From the NCBI GenBank assembly GCA_022846035.1, contig AP025580.1, positions 1,178,001 through 1,242,000 of the forward strand: a stretch of DNA of 64,000 bases, in the 5' to 3' direction. Each line of letters begins with the position of its first letter. Position 1 is the stretch's first letter. The notes beneath the pieces were generated by a model. It was not told the origin of the DNA, did not search any database, and was given only the letters and a program-made list of their open reading frames with translations. The DNA is from Christensenellaceae bacterium. Lineage in GTDB: Bacteria; Bacillota; Clostridia; Christensenellales; Christensenellaceae. This document shows positions 8,663 through 17,248 of the stretch, piece by piece. The position numbers and the translations under genes are program-made.

Positions 8663-8806
8663 ATGAAACGAATCATATTCTTTGGAATCATAGCAGCGAC
8701 GCTGGTCGGTGTGGGACTTTACAGCTTAGTGGTTAAAGTAAGGGATTTTTTCAAAAAAGAAAATACGCTGGACCGTTCCACCGGTTTTTACATCGGAATG
8801 GAGTAA
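8663..8806 (+). CDS. Small membrane peptide (47 residues), unknown function
   Basis: I do not recognise this gene. The ATG at 8663 follows a good Shine-Dalgarno (AGGAGG, 8647-8652). The product starts MKRIIFFGIIAATLVGVG, one predicted membrane helix (about residues 4-24), then a basic stretch with KVRDFFKK and a polar tail ending GFYIGME. The stop lies 13 bases before the ABC ATPase start and the ATPase Shine-Dalgarno sits in that gap, so it is the first gene of the transporter operon. It could be a small accessory subunit, a regulator of the transporter, or a substrate peptide. The short length limits certainty, but the signals are good. Confidence 0.65.
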   Translation: MKRIIFFGIIAATLVGVGLYSLVVKVRDFFKKENTLDRSTGFYIGME

Positions 8807-8819
8807 GCAGGAGGAAAAG

Positions 8820-9587
8820 ATGAACGTATTACTGGATATGAAAAACGTAGAAAAGGTCTACGGAGGCAGAGGAAATATAACCAAAGCGCTGGATAAGGTC
8901 AGTTTTGCAGTCGGCGACGGGGAATTTCTGGGGATCATGGGACCGTCGGGAAGCGGCAAAACAACGCTTTTAAATTGCATCTCAACAATTGATACGGTAA
9001 CAACCGGTCATATTATGATAGATGGAGTTGATATTACAACTTTGAACACCGGAAAGCTGGCAGATTTCAGGCGGGAAAAGCTCGGCTTCATTTTTCAGGA
9101 TTTCAACCTGCTCGATACGCTTTCGGGATACGAAAACATTGCCCTTGCACTGACGATTTGCAACGTGCCATATCCGCAGATCAAGGCACGTATAAAAGAA
9201 GTAGCGGCAACACTTGAGATCAGTGATGTATTAAATAAATATCCATATGAAATGTCAGGCGGCCAAAAACAGCGTGTCGCTGCCGCGCGCGCCATTATTA
9301 CAAAGCCGTCGCTCGTTCTTGCGGATGAACCGACTGGTGCGCTGGATTCCAAATCATCGCGTATGATGCTGGAAAGCTTCGTGGAAATGAATCAAAAAAT
9401 GCAGGCTACTCTCTTAATGGTAACGCACGATGCGTTTGCCGCAAGTTATTGCAGCCGGATCTTATTTCTGCGCGACGGCAAAATTTTTATGGAACTGATC
9501 CGCGGTAATGAAACGCGCAAAGAGTTTTTTGGGAAAATTATCGAAGTGGTATCTCTTTTGGGAGGTGACGTAGCCGATGCTGTGTAA
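8820..9587 (+). CDS. ABC transporter ATP-binding protein, BceA/YxdL/SalX type
   Basis: This is the ATPase of a peptide-antibiotic-type (BceAB family) ABC transporter. The 255-residue protein has the Walker A GPSGSGKTTLL (about residues 41-51), the Q-loop FIFQDFNLLD, the signature MSGGQKQRVAAARA, the Walker B plus D-loop LVLADEPTGALDS, and the H-loop VTHDAF. It overlaps its permease by 11 bases. Family members flip or sequester lipid II-binding peptides, or sense them together with a two-component system. The substrate here cannot be read from sequence. Confidence 0.93.
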   Translation: MNVLLDMKNVEKVYGGRGNITKALDKVSFAVGDGEFLGIMGPSGSGKTTLLNCISTIDTVTTGHIMIDGVDITTLNTGKLADFRREKLGFIFQDFNLLDTLSGYENIALALTICNVPYPQIKARIKEVAATLEISDVLNKYPYEMSGGQKQRVAAARAIITKPSLVLADEPTGALDSKSSRMMLESFVEMNQKMQATLLMVTHDAFAASYCSRILFLRDGKIFMELIRGNETRKEFFGKIIEVVSLLGGDVADAV

Positions 9588-11595
9588 ATTAGCTTTCCGT
9601 AATGTACGTAAAAGTATCGGTGATTATACGGTTTATTTTGTTACGCTGATGTTCGCCGTGATGTTTTTTTATGCTTTCAATTCCTTAGATGCGCAGCAAG
9701 CGGTCATGGACCTCAACGAGAATAAGGCGACTGCAGCGCACATGATGGTCGAAAGCATTAGTGTATTTTCAACTTTTGTCGCGATTACATTGGCGATACT
9801 CATTCTCTATGCAAATAATTTCCTGATTAAGCGCAGAAATAAGGAACTGGGCGTTTATCTCATGCTTGGAATGGGGAAAGGCCGCGTCGCCTCTATTTTT
9901 ATGCTGGAAACATTGATCGTCGGGGTGATCGCCCTTGTCGTCGGACTGCTGCTTGGGGTCTTGTTTTCGCAGGTCATGTCCATCATAACGGCAAATATGT
10001 TCGAAGTTTCCTTAAAGCAGTATGTATTTGTATTTTCGCCCAAAGCGGCGATGCAATCAATTATCTATTTCGGCGTGATCTTCCTGTGCGTCATGATCTT
10101 CAATGCCGCGCGGGTGTCTAAGCAGAAGATTATCAAACTCCTGCATGCCGATACGGAAAATGAAAGGGCAATCGGCAGGAAAACCGGCGTTTCCGTTGTA
10201 TTAACGGTTGCTGGCATCCTCCTGATTATCATCGCCTATTACCTGATCATAAAAGGTATGTTGATCATGTATTTGCCGCTTGTCATGCTGTTTGGTATCC
10301 CTGGAACGTTCTTGCTCTTTGCGGGGCTGGCCGGCTTTACTTATAAAATCGCGTCACACAACAAAAAACGCTACTTTAAAGGGTTGAACCTTTTTGTAAC
10401 GCGCCAGATTACCAGTAAAATCAATTCCACGCATACGTCTGTGGCGCTCGTATGCATCATGTTATTCGTAACGATCACGACTCTTGGCGCGGGCTCGGGC
10501 GTCTCGGGCGCCGTCAATAAAGAAACAACGCGGGAAATCAATTTTGATAGCGAATATTATATGCAGCCGGAAACGGCGGAAGCCGCCGGCGGCGCGATTG
10601 AGGCTCTTAAGGCGTACGGGATTCCCCTGGACAGATTCTATTCACAGATGGCGGAATACACAAGCTACGAAAGCGACGTCGATGTCATGAGTCAATTCGG
10701 AAACTATTTTGACGTAGCGGAGATGCACGAAATGGCGGAGGCCCAGGATGTTACTATGCCCGCTATGGCTGTGCCTGTATCACAGTTCAATAGCCTGCTT
10801 TTGCTGATTGGCCAGGAACCCATTGAGGTATCGGAAGATGAACTGGGAATAGTATTGTATAACCAGTCTATGTATGAGAATTTGCAAAAATTTTCCCAGA
10901 GCGGACAAAAGATACTGTCAAATGAAAAGGAGTACGCGGTTCCCAAAGAACAAATGAGGCTTGCAAACACCCGAATCCAGAGCGCGGCCTCCATATCGCC
11001 CGTCATCCTCGTTTATCCGGATGCAGACGTGATAAATTTCAAACCGGAGCAGGTGACGATCGACGGGCTTTACATCGATGGGCAGCCAAAAGAAGTGACG
11101 GAGCAAGCGGTATGGGATTTCCAGAATGAGCTTAAGCGGGTGAATCCGGACCGCCCATATACGTATTTTACGACCGAACTTACTTCCCAGGATTCCAGTA
11201 TTGGATTGCGCGTGACAATATCCTTTGTCGGTATCTACCTCGGGATCACGTTCCTGGTCACGGCGGCCGTGATACTGGCGTTGCAGCAGTTATCCGCCGC
11301 AAACGACAATAGAAAGCGTTATTCGACGCTCAGAAAGCTGGGAACAGATGAAAAAATGATCAATAAGTCCCTGCTGAAGCAGATTGCTATTTATTTCCTG
11401 ATCCCACTGGCAGTCGCGGCAGTGCATGCTATATTCGGGATCAAAGGGATCATGAGCATGATAAACATGATGTGGTATGAAAGCGTAAACGTTTATATAG
11501 ATGTTTTCATGGGCCTGGGTATTATCGCCGTAATCTACGGTATCTACTTTGCAATCACCTATTTCAGCAGCAAGAAGATCATTCGCGAGAATTAA
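9577..11595 (+). CDS. ABC transporter permease, BceB/FtsX-fold type
   Basis: The 672-residue membrane protein has the BceB layout: an N-terminal helix (about residues 18-38), helices near 58-80, 110-140 and 150-180, a second group near 205-260 and 280-310, then an extracellular domain of about 220 residues (roughly 315-540), and a final FtsX-like set of three helices ending IYFAITYFSSKK. The Shine-Dalgarno GGGAGGTGA lies within the ATPase gene. The large extracellular domain is the part that binds the peptide ligand in BceB (family knowledge). No short intramembrane-sensing BceS-type kinase is adjacent; the nearest kinase has a large extracellular domain. Confidence 0.9.
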   Translation: MLCKLAFRNVRKSIGDYTVYFVTLMFAVMFFYAFNSLDAQQAVMDLNENKATAAHMMVESISVFSTFVAITLAILILYANNFLIKRRNKELGVYLMLGMGKGRVASIFMLETLIVGVIALVVGLLLGVLFSQVMSIITANMFEVSLKQYVFVFSPKAAMQSIIYFGVIFLCVMIFNAARVSKQKIIKLLHADTENERAIGRKTGVSVVLTVAGILLIIIAYYLIIKGMLIMYLPLVMLFGIPGTFLLFAGLAGFTYKIASHNKKRYFKGLNLFVTRQITSKINSTHTSVALVCIMLFVTITTLGAGSGVSGAVNKETTREINFDSEYYMQPETAEAAGGAIEALKAYGIPLDRFYSQMAEYTSYESDVDVMSQFGNYFDVAEMHEMAEAQDVTMPAMAVPVSQFNSLLLLIGQEPIEVSEDELGIVLYNQSMYENLQKFSQSGQKILSNEKEYAVPKEQMRLANTRIQSAASISPVILVYPDADVINFKPEQVTIDGLYIDGQPKEVTEQAVWDFQNELKRVNPDRPYTYFTTELTSQDSSIGLRVTISFVGIYLGITFLVTAAVILALQQLSAANDNRKRYSTLRKLGTDEKMINKSLLKQIAIYFLIPLAVAAVHAIFGIKGIMSMINMMWYESVNVYIDVFMGLGIIAVIYGIYFAITYFSSKKIIREN

Positions 11596-11607
11596 GGAGT
11601 TTGTAAG
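11591..11607 (+). promoter_or_regulatory. Second TAAG/TGTAAG box, upstream of the 37-codon peptide gene
   Basis: ATTAAG (11591-11596) and TGTAAG (11602-11607) are 11 bases apart. TGTAAG ends 32 bases before the TATAAT at 11640, the same geometry as at 8577-8631. The box overlaps the permease stop codon. Confidence 0.5.
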
Positions 11608-11639
11608 AATTTGGATAATGAATATTCATAAATGCTCTT

Positions 11640-11645
11640 TATAAT
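11640..11645 (+). promoter_or_regulatory. -10 box of the 37-codon peptide gene
   Basis: A perfect TATAAT with no recognisable -35 at 16-18 bases, which fits an activated promoter using the box at 11591-11607. Confidence 0.5.
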
Positions 11646-11684
11646 AAAGTATAAACAATATAGTATAAGAGAGGAGTGATTGCA

Positions 11685-11798
11685 TTGAAAAAAATACTAT
11701 ATGCGGCAATGGTTTTTGTAAGCGCGTTTTTCCTTGTAAACGCAGGCGTAACGGAAAACGAAGCCTTGGGAATCATTCCTAACTATTCGGGAGAATAA
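11685..11798 (+). CDS. Small secreted peptide precursor (37 residues), unknown function
   Basis: I do not recognise this gene. A TTG start at 11685 is eight bases after AGGAG (11672-11676); an in-frame GTG at 11676 falls inside the Shine-Dalgarno and is less likely. The product begins MKKILYAAMVFVSAFFLVNA, a textbook signal-peptide shape (two lysines, hydrophobic core, small residues at the end), followed by the acidic 17-residue tail GVTENEALGIIPNYSGE. There is no cysteine, so it is not a thiolactone autoinducer of the usual type. It has its own -10 box and its own terminator, so it is a single-gene transcript between the ABC transporter and the two-component system. A signalling peptide or small cell-surface peptide is possible (inference). 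Confidence 0.6.
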   Translation: MKKILYAAMVFVSAFFLVNAGVTENEALGIIPNYSGE

Positions 11799-11820
11799 GG
11801 TATCTTCGTTGCACAGGACA

Positions 11821-11850
11821 AAAAGCGTTTTCATCGCGAAAACGCTTTTT
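11821..11850 (+). terminator. Rho-independent terminator after the 37-codon peptide gene
   Basis: A perfect 12-base stem (11821-11832 with 11838-11849), a five-base loop, and a T-tract that forms the end of the stem. It separates the peptide gene from the response regulator. Confidence 0.85.
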
Positions 11851-11892
11851 ATATGGCCGGAAATAAATATTACAAATGGAACATATATATGT

Positions 11893-11898
11893 TATAAT
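11893..11898 (+). promoter_or_regulatory. -10 box of the two-component operon
   Basis: TATAAT lies 30 bases before the response regulator ATG. The -35 (TTACAA at 11870-11875) is poor, and the TGTAAG box is absent here. Confidence 0.4.
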
Positions 11899-11928
11899 AA
11901 TTGAAAGTCAGTATAAGGAGTTGTCATT

Positions 11929-12615
11929 ATGGCAAAAAACATATTAATTGTAGATGATGAACCTACTTTGGTCAAGGGACTCCGTTTTAATTTAGAGCAG
12001 CAGGAAGGCTATTCCATCGACGTTGCGTATGACGGCGAGGAAGCTCTTGAAGTTTTCGATCCGGCAAAGCACGATCTCATTTTGCTTGATTTAATGCTTC
12101 CGAAAATGGATGGTATGGAGGTCTGCCAGAAAATACGCAGCACATCCGATGTACCGATCATTATGCTGACGGCGAAAGGCGAGGATATGGATAAAATCAT
12201 GGGGCTTGAATTCGGCGCCGACGATTATATGACAAAGCCTTTTAATATGCTGGAGCTTAAAGCCAGGATCAAAACGATATTCAGGCGGGCGGGCGCGCAG
12301 AAGCCGGCGGGGGATACGCAGACGATCCAGGTCAAGGACATGAAAGTGAATCTTATAAACCGCAGCGTTGAAATCAAAGGCAAGGATATTAACCTGACCG
12401 CAAAGGAGTTTGATCTTCTGAACCTGTTTATTACGAACAAAGGAAAAGTATTCGACAGGAATACGCTGCTTGAAATGGTATGGAAACACCAGGGAGATTT
12501 GCGTACGGTGGACGTGCATATCCGGCGGTTGCGCGAAAAAATCGAACAAAACCCTGCGAAACCCGAATATATCTTAACAAAATGGGGAGTTGGATATTAT
12601 TTTACGAATAAGTAA
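11929..12615 (+). CDS. OmpR/PhoB-family response regulator
   Basis: The 228-residue DNA-binding response regulator has a receiver domain (residues 1-120) with acidic pocket D9-D10, phosphoacceptor D54 (ILLDLMLP), and switch T and K in MLTAKGED and YMTKPF. A winged-helix effector domain (about 130-226) includes LTAKEFDLLNLF and TVDVHIRRLREKIE. The 3' end overlaps the kinase reading frame. It resembles the WalR/YycF branch at the N-terminus, but the neighbours are GerMN lipoproteins rather than walHI, so WalR is not assigned. It is the nearest candidate binder of the TGTAAG boxes (inference). Confidence 0.92.
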   Translation: MAKNILIVDDEPTLVKGLRFNLEQQEGYSIDVAYDGEEALEVFDPAKHDLILLDLMLPKMDGMEVCQKIRSTSDVPIIMLTAKGEDMDKIMGLEFGADDYMTKPFNMLELKARIKTIFRRAGAQKPAGDTQTIQVKDMKVNLINRSVEIKGKDINLTAKEFDLLNLFITNKGKVFDRNTLLEMVWKHQGDLRTVDVHIRRLREKIEQNPAKPEYILTKWGVGYYFTNK

Positions 12616-14044
12616 ATTAATGTACTCGATCCGTTGGCGTTTTGTGATTATCTACCTGATTCTTGTGGGAATCATTTTCGGATTGGTATCCGTAGCTGTT
12701 TCGTCTATGGTAGAGAATTACCTTGTGAAGCGGTATTTGCAGGATGCGGAAACAAGCGCCAACCGTACGGCGGTGCAAATTGCCCCATATCTGAGCGATT
12801 CCGATGCAAACAGTATGTATAATATTGTGGTCAGCAACGGAAACGATATGGGCGGCCGTTTGCTGGTGCTTAACAGTTCGGGTATCGTACAAACGGATAG
12901 TTTTTCTTCCTTAAACGGAGTGAAATTAAACGAACGCGAAGTCAATGATGTTTTGTATGGCCAAAACTCGTCCTCTTACGGCTTTCACCTGATCGATGAC
13001 AGCACAACGGACGATAGTTTTTGGTCTGTTTATTATACCTCGTCGATCATACACAATGGCAAGATCATAGGAGCAGTCCTCTATTCGTCAAGTATCACAG
13101 ACGTAGTAAAGGCGACAAGCCTCCTGCAGTCGCAAACGCTTATCATATTTATTCTGGCCTGCGGCGTAATCATTATATCCAGCATGCTTTCTACGAACTG
13201 GATTACCAATCCGATCAACAAGCTGACGGATGTCGCTGTTAAGATTTCAGCCGGCGACCTTAAGCAGCGCGCCAGGATAAAAGGCAAGGGCGAGATCGCA
13301 GAGCTGGGACAAACCTTTGATATGATGTGCGACAAAATACAAAACCTCGACAAGCAGCGAAGCGAATTTGTATCCGACGCATCGCACGAACTGAAAACGC
13401 CGCTCGCATCCATGAAAATATTAGTGGAATCCCTGCTTTATCAGGACAATGTTCCCGAGGAAGTATACAAGGACTTTTTATCTGATATTAACGGCGAGAT
13501 CGACCGGCTTAACAGTCTGATTACAGATCTGTTATTGCTTTCCAAGATGGACAGCGATATTATGGCGATCAATCTGGAGACGATTAATTTGTCGTCGCTG
13601 GTCAATAAATGTGTAGAGGCACTGCGCCCGATTGCGCAGATGCGCGATATACGTATAACGGAGAACCTGGAAAGCGGCCTTGAGATCGAGTGCGATCCGC
13701 TGAAACTGCGGCAGGCGCTTAACAACTTGATTGAAAATGCAATCAAATACACGCAGGATGGCGGACATGTGCAGGTAAGCAGCAAACGCCGTGGTAATGA
13801 GGTCGCGGTTCAGATCGAGGATGACGGAATCGGCATGAGCGAAGAACACTTACAGCATATTTTTGAGCGCTTTTACCGCGTTGACAAAGCGCGTTCGAGG
13901 GAAACTGGCGGCACAGGTCTCGGGCTCCATATTGTGCGGCGGATCGCCCTCATGCATAATGGCAGAGTAGAAGTGGAAAGCGCGGAAGGACAGGGGTCAA
14001 AATTCACCCTGATTCTGCCTGTCACACAGAAACGGGAAGAATAG
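12590..14044 (+). CDS. Sensor histidine kinase with extracellular sensor domain
   Basis: The 484-residue kinase has TM1 (about residues 18-40), an extracellular sensor of roughly 135 residues, TM2 (about 178-200), a HAMP linker, HisKA with phosphoacceptor His266 (SDASHELKTPLASM), and the HATPase N box (NNLIENAIKYT), G1 (DDGIGM) and G2 (GGTGLGL). The start is uncertain: a TTG at 12590 sits directly after GGGGAG, and an ATG at 12620 lacks a Shine-Dalgarno; both are given as options. The large sensor domain differs from the minimal BceS type, so the ligand is not read through membrane helices alone. It forms an operon with the regulator and probably with the lipoproteins. Confidence 0.92.
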   Translation: MDIILRISKLMYSIRWRFVIIYLILVGIIFGLVSVAVSSMVENYLVKRYLQDAETSANRTAVQIAPYLSDSDANSMYNIVVSNGNDMGGRLLVLNSSGIVQTDSFSSLNGVKLNEREVNDVLYGQNSSSYGFHLIDDSTTDDSFWSVYYTSSIIHNGKIIGAVLYSSSITDVVKATSLLQSQTLIIFILACGVIIISSMLSTNWITNPINKLTDVAVKISAGDLKQRARIKGKGEIAELGQTFDMMCDKIQNLDKQRSEFVSDASHELKTPLASMKILVESLLYQDNVPEEVYKDFLSDINGEIDRLNSLITDLLLLSKMDSDIMAINLETINLSSLVNKCVEALRPIAQMRDIRITENLESGLEIECDPLKLRQALNNLIENAIKYTQDGGHVQVSSKRRGNEVAVQIEDDGIGMSEEHLQHIFERFYRVDKARSRETGGTGLGLHIVRRIALMHNGRVEVESAEGQGSKFTLILPVTQKREE

Positions 14045-14057
14045 GAAGCGTTGTATT

Positions 14058-15023
14058 ATGAAGAGAAAACTGAAAAATACAATCTGTATAGGACTGGCGG
14101 CTATTCTATGTTTGGCTTTTATAGCCTGCGCGCCGGCAGAAGAAGAACCAAGCGCATCTCCGAGCACAGCAGTGCAGATCAATCCTTTGCCTGAAGCGAT
14201 CAGCAAGGATAAAAGCAGCGCGCGGCTTTATTTTGGCTTTATGGACCAACCTTTTTTGGTAGGGGAATCTCATTCCTTTGACGTGCCCATCAATGAAAGC
14301 ATTGAAAATTCGGTCATTCGGGAACTTATTAAGGGGCCGCTTTCCACGCGTACGGATCTACAGGCTGTGATTAATCCTAAAACCACCCTTGTCAGCGTAA
14401 GATCGGAAGGCCAGTCGCTGTTCGTAACGCTTAGCAACGATTTTCTGAAGCCGGTGGATGAAAAGGCCAGCAGCGACACGGCTTATGAAAAAACGCGCCG
14501 CCTGCTTGCGGTCTATTCCATCGTCAATACGCTGATCGAGCAGGGAACATATTCCCGCGTGCAAATCCTGATCGACGACGACGGTATGGGCACCGGACGT
14601 CCATTGACCCTTTCGGAGGCCGGTCTTGACGGCGAAGGAGCGGTAGAAGCACTTGAACGGAATGGCGAGCTCGTCTTAAATGGCGCTAATACGATGCGCG
14701 AGATTATGCAGGCCATTGAAAATAAAGAATGGGGCACGCTTTATAACTATATTGCTTATAAAAATTTATATGGGCAGGATAAGCCGTCGCTTGATGATTT
14801 CCAAAATGAAGTGATTTCCAGCAAGCTGACTATTTCGGACACGGCGATCAGGGATGCCGTTATAGGCAACGACGCCGCCTCTGAAATTATCATGGTGGAT
14901 TATGTGTTAAAGCTGCGTGACGAAGAGGCGAAGACCCTTAACAATATCCCGATTAAACTGATTCAGGAAAACAGTATCTGGAAAATATCGTATACGGTAT
15001 TCAAGAGAAATTTCCTGACTTAA
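14058..15023 (+). CDS. GerMN-domain lipoprotein (single domain)
   Basis: The 321-residue precursor begins with a lipoprotein signal peptide ending LAFIACAP (lipobox cysteine near residue 24). A GerMN (sporulation/germination) domain spans about residues 55-185, with the pattern RLYFGFMDQ, VIRELIKGP, LFVTLSNDFL and YSIVNTLIEQG. The remaining 110 residues resemble a small ligand-binding or NTF2-like region ending WKISYTVFKRNF. It lies 13 bases after the kinase. GerMN lipoproteins next to two-component systems are common in Clostridia, but the role is poorly defined; a cell-envelope sensing partner is possible (inference). Confidence 0.85.
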   Translation: MKRKLKNTICIGLAAILCLAFIACAPAEEEPSASPSTAVQINPLPEAISKDKSSARLYFGFMDQPFLVGESHSFDVPINESIENSVIRELIKGPLSTRTDLQAVINPKTTLVSVRSEGQSLFVTLSNDFLKPVDEKASSDTAYEKTRRLLAVYSIVNTLIEQGTYSRVQILIDDDGMGTGRPLTLSEAGLDGEGAVEALERNGELVLNGANTMREIMQAIENKEWGTLYNYIAYKNLYGQDKPSLDDFQNEVISSKLTISDTAIRDAVIGNDAASEIIMVDYVLKLRDEEAKTLNNIPIKLIQENSIWKISYTVFKRNFLT

Positions 15024-15035
15024 TAAAGGAAAAAC

Positions 15036-16493
15036 ATGAAAAAAATAGCTTGGCTCCTGCTTGCATCGTTGATTTTCCTGACCGGTTGTTCAATGATCAA
15101 AGAGGACGACCCAAATCAAAGTAGCGAATACCAGACATCGCAGCTGATGCAGGAAGTCGACCTGACGCCTTCCATTACCATCAGTCCTGTTTTGTATTTT
15201 TTGGATGAAACGGGAAAGAAACTCTCGGCCGAGACGCGTACGCTTTCGGTACCGCAAAACGAGCGTGCCGAAACGCAGATTATCAAGGCAATGATCGACG
15301 GACCATCTTCGGACATCTTAAAGCCTGTGGTGAACGGTTTTTCACTTGACGGCGTACAATTGCTGCCAGACGTTATTAACGTATATCTCAATCTTGAAGA
15401 TAAAAACAAAGCTGAAAGACAGATTCTTACGGCTAAGCTTGCGATAGCGGCAACTTTATTTGATTTTTCCGGCGTTACTTATGTAAACGTCTATATCAAC
15501 GGCAGCCAGACTGCTTTTCAAAACCTGCCCTCCGGTACCTTGCAGAAATCGAAAAATACATTATCGGAGGACCTGGATAAGTATGAGCGGGAGGCAAGCG
15601 CGCAGACTGCCGCGCTCAATGTCACACTATACTTTCTGGACGCTTCAGAACAATACCTCTTGCCGGAAGTGCGTACCTTAAGTTTTGAGAGCACGCAAAA
15701 GGAAAATATGATTCAGGTGCTCGTGCAGGAAATCATAAGCGGACCGGACGATACTTATAATCATATTCCCGTGGTGGACAAGCTGGTGACGGACGCTTTG
15801 CTCAATTCTGTCACGATTATTCCTGATGAGCAAAACCGTAACATAGCAAAGCTGGATTTTAACAAAATGCCTTTTGCGCAAACACAAACGTATCAGGATG
15901 GCGGAGAAATTACCGCCGCGGCGCTCGCTATGGCCATCACAGGCTTTATACCGGATATTTACGGCATACAGATTACGGTAAATTCTCAGGAACCGCTACT
16001 CCAGGCGGATTCGCGTATCTTTACGGCGTCTGAGTTTTCATCCCTGCTGGGAAATAATATCTTACTTTACCTGCCCAACAGTACCTATACGCTGCTTAGC
16101 AGTGTAAACCGCATGGTGGGGCAGAACAGCGCGGGTTATCCGGCGGAGTTACTGCGGGAACTGATGAAAGGGCCTGCCGCGCAGGACAGCAGTGAAGTGC
16201 AGCCGGCCTTTATTTCCGGAATCACGATGGACGACGTAAACAGCGTTTATCTTGCCGGCGATACTGCCGTTGTAGATTTTAAGGACAGCATCCGTGAGAA
16301 GATGAGCGGTATTTCTGAAAAGAATGAATTTATCATGATATATTCCATCGTGAATACACTGACGAATATCAATAATATCAAACGGGTACAATTTTTGGTC
16401 GATGGCGGACGGGTCGAATATTTGGGTGACGGAAATTTACTGTGTGTGATCGATCCGATCATAAAAAATCCAGGGATTATACGCCTCACATAA
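15036..16493 (+). CDS. GerMN-domain lipoprotein with three GerMN-like repeats
   Basis: The 485-residue precursor has a lipobox FLTGCSMI (Cys near residue 18). Three related units follow, each with a LYFLD/LYLP strand, a loop, and an acidic-to-GP helix: ITISPVLYFLDETGK...KAMIDGP (about 48-90), LNVTLYFLDASEQ...QEIISGP (about 193-240), and NILLYLPNSTYTL...RELMKGP (about 344-385). GerM of Bacillus has two such domains, so three copies in one chain is unusual. It lies 12 bases after the single-domain GerMN gene, suggesting duplication in place. Confidence 0.83.
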   Translation: MKKIAWLLLASLIFLTGCSMIKEDDPNQSSEYQTSQLMQEVDLTPSITISPVLYFLDETGKKLSAETRTLSVPQNERAETQIIKAMIDGPSSDILKPVVNGFSLDGVQLLPDVINVYLNLEDKNKAERQILTAKLAIAATLFDFSGVTYVNVYINGSQTAFQNLPSGTLQKSKNTLSEDLDKYEREASAQTAALNVTLYFLDASEQYLLPEVRTLSFESTQKENMIQVLVQEIISGPDDTYNHIPVVDKLVTDALLNSVTIIPDEQNRNIAKLDFNKMPFAQTQTYQDGGEITAAALAMAITGFIPDIYGIQITVNSQEPLLQADSRIFTASEFSSLLGNNILLYLPNSTYTLLSSVNRMVGQNSAGYPAELLRELMKGPAAQDSSEVQPAFISGITMDDVNSVYLAGDTAVVDFKDSIREKMSGISEKNEFIMIYSIVNTLTNINNIKRVQFLVDGGRVEYLGDGNLLCVIDPIIKNPGIIRLT

Positions 16494-16521
16494 CCTGATA
16501 ACAGAAAGGGCGGGAAACGGT

Positions 16522-17238
16522 TTGAAACTTACGGTATTGGGAAAATACGGTCCTTATCCCCAAAAGGGCGGCGCAACTACTTCCTATCTCATGGAATGTT
16601 GCGGCAAAAGAATTTTGCTGGATGCGGGCAGCGGAAGCCTGTCGCGTTTGCAGGAGTATTGCTCCTTTGACGATCTGGATATGATCATATTGACTCATTT
16701 GCATTCCGATCATTGCGCGGATATGTTCATATTGCGCTATGCTGCGTTAAAACGCCCTATACCGGTTTATCTGCCCGCGACACCCGCAACGGAATACGAC
16801 ATGCTTTCCTCGTGTGAGCGATTTGAAGTGAAAAAAATTTCCGAAGATCTCCAGCTTGTATTTCCTGCCAGGGATATTGTAATTTCCTTTTGCAAGACCC
16901 TGCATCCTGTGGAATGCTATGCTGTAAAAATTTGCTCAGAAGGAAAAACCTTTGTTTTTTCAGGAGATTCCAGATACAGCGAGCGCCTGAGCGCATTTTG
17001 CAGAGGGGCGGATACCGTATTGCTCGACAGTGGTTTTTTGGATGAAGATCAACCCCAAAAAATACTGCCGCATATGACGGTTTCCCAGGCGGCGGAAACG
17101 GCCCGGGAAGCGAATGCAGGACGACTTTTGTTGACGCACGTCAATCCTTCTTATGATGAAGCGGACCTTATGCGGGAGGCAAGCGTAATTTTTCAAAATA
17201 CCCTGATTGTTCAGGAAAAGGCAGAATATACGATTTAA
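16522..17238 (+). CDS. Metallo-beta-lactamase-fold hydrolase, YhfI-like
   Basis: The 238-residue protein has the metal-binding motif ILTHLHSDHCADM (HxHxDH), the downstream histidine in CKTLHPVEC, the aspartate in FVFSGDSRYSE, and a final LLTHVNPSYDE. The pattern fits the YhfI/RNase Z-like branch of single-domain hydrolases. The start is TTG at 16522 after GAAAGGGCGGG. It is ten bases upstream of comEC and probably in the same transcript. The physiological substrate is unknown. Confidence 0.85.
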   Translation: MKLTVLGKYGPYPQKGGATTSYLMECCGKRILLDAGSGSLSRLQEYCSFDDLDMIILTHLHSDHCADMFILRYAALKRPIPVYLPATPATEYDMLSSCERFEVKKISEDLQLVFPARDIVISFCKTLHPVECYAVKICSEGKTFVFSGDSRYSERLSAFCRGADTVLLDSGFLDEDQPQKILPHMTVSQAAETAREANAGRLLLTHVNPSYDEADLMREASVIFQNTLIVQEKAEYTI

Positions 17239-17248
17239 CGGAGCATCT

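Noticed and set aside
11929-17238. WalRK (YycFG) operon
   Set aside because: The regulator resembles WalR and an MBL-fold gene follows, but the WalH/WalI partners are absent, and the neighbours are GerMN lipoproteins and ComEC; the label is not supported.
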